Source of the DNA: Lachnospiraceae bacterium
GTDB taxonomy: Bacteria; Bacillota; Clostridia; Lachnospirales; Lachnospiraceae
Length of the DNA stretch: 64,000 bases
Direction: 5' to 3'
Assembly (NCBI GenBank): GCA_910574805.1
Contig: CAJTCV010000002.1
Location: 62,001-126,000, forward strand
Shown: positions 62,518-64,000 of the stretch, in pieces
Position numbering within the stretch: position 1 is the first letter of the stretch
Layout of the letters: every line of letters starts with the position of its first letter
Position numbers and translations under genes: made by a program
The notes under the pieces: generated by a model
Databases searched by the model: none
What the model was told of the DNA's origin: nothing
The model's input: only the letters and a program-made list of their open reading frames with translations

Positions 62518-64000
62518 AGAATATATATCACAGTTAAAAGAAAAAGATGAACTGGATCTGCTGCTGATGGAATTGCTGGTTCAAGACGGCTATACGGCAG
62601 ATCATATACCCAGATCAGGAAACCGGCAGTATGGAGTGGATATCCAACTGCATAACGAAGAGGAACTGTTGCTGATGGTGGTGAAGCAGGGAAATATTGA
62701 CAGAACTGTGTGGGATTCCTGTCCCAATGCGGTCAGGCAGAGTCTGGACGAGATCAAAGACGCATATATGGAGCTGCTTACGGAAAAGGAAAAAAACAAG
62801 AAGATAAAAGTTATAGTTGCGACGAACGGGGTAAAGGAAGAGTCCATCAGAGTCAATTGGAAAGGATATGTGGAGCATAATAAAATATGGAACGGAAAAG
62901 AAATTGAGATAGAATTTTGGGGGATCGATGATATTGTCGGACGGATACAGACAGACTATTTAAACGAACACATATTCGAGCGATCTCTGCAAAGCGCTAT
63001 GAGAAAGGCATTGTATTTTGTAGAAGAGACCGATTACAAAAGAGAGTATTATGAAACCATCATCAAGAGCCTGATTGAAAAAATGACAGCAGCAAAAAGT
63101 GAAAAGGAAATAAAAAAAATACTGACAAGCCTGCATCTGGCCTGTGAAATGATATGCCAATATGCGAATGATACAGGAAACTGCAGAATTGCCATCAATG
63201 TGTCTGAGTATTTACTGATACAGTACTGGAAATTTTTACGGAAGAACAACTATTTTGAAAAGAAAAAATGGATTGAATGGCTGTTGAAATTCTGCAGGGA
63301 TTACGAAAGATGGAACGACATGTATTATCAGAAGATTCGCGGAATCTGCCAGGATCCGACGTTGTTTCCGGAATATAATGTGGTGGAAAACAGAATTCGT
63401 TTATATGAAATATTGGGATATCTGACAGCATATGCAGCATTTTTATGCGGTTATAAGAATGAGAAGATGGCAGGGGTTCTGGATGATATTATAAATCTGA
63501 TCAATCATTATCCAAATATGATGTATGCGTCCTTTGATTCTGATATAGGAATCAAATTATGTTTCTATCGGTTGCTTGCAAAGTGCGGCAGGACGGAAGA
63601 GATGAGGATCAATCTGAAAGACCAGAGCCGTATCCTGGTAAATTATTACAGAGGACAGCATAAGTATCCTGCACCCTCAGACTCGTTTGAAGAAGCTGTA
63701 AATATAGAATCCGGCGGTCCGGCTGAAGAATATAAGTGCTCGGCATTTTGGGGTTATACTCTTTTATGCATTGCATGCCTGGATTTTGAAAGCCTGTATC
63801 GTGAATTGAGAGATTTTCTGAAGGACGATTTGGAACAGGTGACGAAATGCGTATGGTTTTTGCGGAGAGATGAAGAAGAGATGTATTATGAGCCATTTGC
63901 CATGAATCTGGCGGGAGAAGGCATAGATCTGACAGTCGGAAAAAGCTACGCAGATTTTAAGCAAAGAACAGATTTTATCTTAAGCCAGTATGAAGAGGAA
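62501..64000 (+). CDS. nuclease-fold (Mrr-like?) N-terminal domain protein, runs off the window
   Basis: ATG 62501 opens a frame without a stop for 500 codons to the right edge, so the gene is longer than seen. The first ~150 residues look like an Mrr/PD-(D/E)XK restriction-endonuclease domain: 'LLLMELLVQDGYTADHI' (helix with Glu24), 'RQYGVDIQL' (Asp47), 'LLLMVVKQGN' (Lys62), then 'RQSLDEIKDAYMELL'. The acidic or Gln residue usually two before the Lys is Val here, so catalysis is uncertain. From residue ~170 on it is helical, repeat-like ('IIKSLIEKMTAAKSEKEIKK'). Overlaps the upstream gene by 17 bases. Confidence 0.65.
   Translation, partial: MRLIIKEYISQLKEKDELDLLLMELLVQDGYTADHIPRSGNRQYGVDIQLHNEEELLLMVVKQGNIDRTVWDSCPNAVRQSLDEIKDAYMELLTEKEKNKKIKVIVATNGVKEESIRVNWKGYVEHNKIWNGKEIEIEFWGIDDIVGRIQTDYLNEHIFERSLQSAMRKALYFVEETDYKREYYETIIKSLIEKMTAAKSEKEIKKILTSLHLACEMICQYANDTGNCRIAINVSEYLLIQYWKFLRKNNYFEKKKWIEWLLKFCRDYERWNDMYYQKIRGICQDPTLFPEYNVVENRIRLYEILGYLTAYAAFLCGYKNEKMAGVLDDIINLINHYPNMMYASFDSDIGIKLCFYRLLAKCGRTEEMRINLKDQSRILVNYYRGQHKYPAPSDSFEEAVNIESGGPAEEYKCSAFWGYTLLCIACLDFESLYRELRDFLKDDLEQVTKCVWFLRRDEEEMYYEPFAMNLAGEGIDLTVGKSYADFKQRTDFILSQYEEE

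Overview
The window looks like the chromosome of a gut-type Bacillota, most likely a Lachnospiraceae-like clostridium. The grounds are strong purine-rich ribosome binding sites (GGAGG), frequent TTG/GTG starts, oxygen-sensitive L-serine dehydratase, LicT/RAT control of a beta-glucoside PTS, and many two-component/ABC modules. Most of the window is GC-moderate. The stretch from about 48.8 to 58 kb is clearly more AT-rich and carries the remains of a Tn916-type element. I saw no rRNA, tRNA or CRISPR array.

Layout. 0-1.6 kb: the end of a MATE-like membrane protein and an unknown protein. 1.8-10.7 kb: a one-strand array of SUKH (SMI1/KNR4) proteins, a Sel1-repeat protein and several orphan proteins, resembling an immunity-gene array without a visible toxin. 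10.8-15.3 kb: a GAF/PAS hybrid histidine kinase, an HD phosphohydrolase, a GH25 lysozyme-like protein and a TfoX-N protein. 15.3-20.3 kb (minus): an ABC transporter with its own two-component system, whose leader carries one copy of a ~105-bp repeat. 20.5-25.9 kb: a lipoprotein, then a beta-glucoside operon (LicT, PTS IIBCA, GH1) with two RAT/terminator switches. 26-30.8 kb: a hemerythrin fusion protein and a serine uptake/deamination operon with a divergent LysR gene. 30.9-36.8 kb: a two-component system with a MacAB-like efflux operon. 37-45.5 kb: a catabolic-looking cluster with a 2-hydroxyacid dehydrogenase, two DapA-family aldolases, a YkvI-like carrier, a P5C-reductase-like enzyme, an NhaC antiporter, a LarA-like racemase domain protein and an Lrp regulator, with two more copies of the ~105-bp repeat.

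45.5-58.1 kb is a scrapyard: a truncated ABC permease, a hydrolase-MarR fusion under a perfect palindrome, a nitroreductase, a methyltransferase cut by what looks like the 5' end of a group II intron, and a Tn916-like remnant. The remnant has two sigma-factor modules in inverted orientation. They flank a cargo of an acetyltransferase, an Ntn-type amide hydrolase, a two-component system and a lipoprotein. Its integrase has lost its middle in frame, and a QueG-like protein nearby has the same type of lesion. 58-64 kb holds small DUF proteins, a CatA-like acetyltransferase, and at the right edge an unrecognised two-gene unit: a 615-residue helical protein overlapping a protein of at least 500 residues whose N-terminus resembles an Mrr-type nuclease fold. 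That pair, the hydrolase-MarR fusion and the 105-bp repeat family are the most interesting candidates for undescribed biology.
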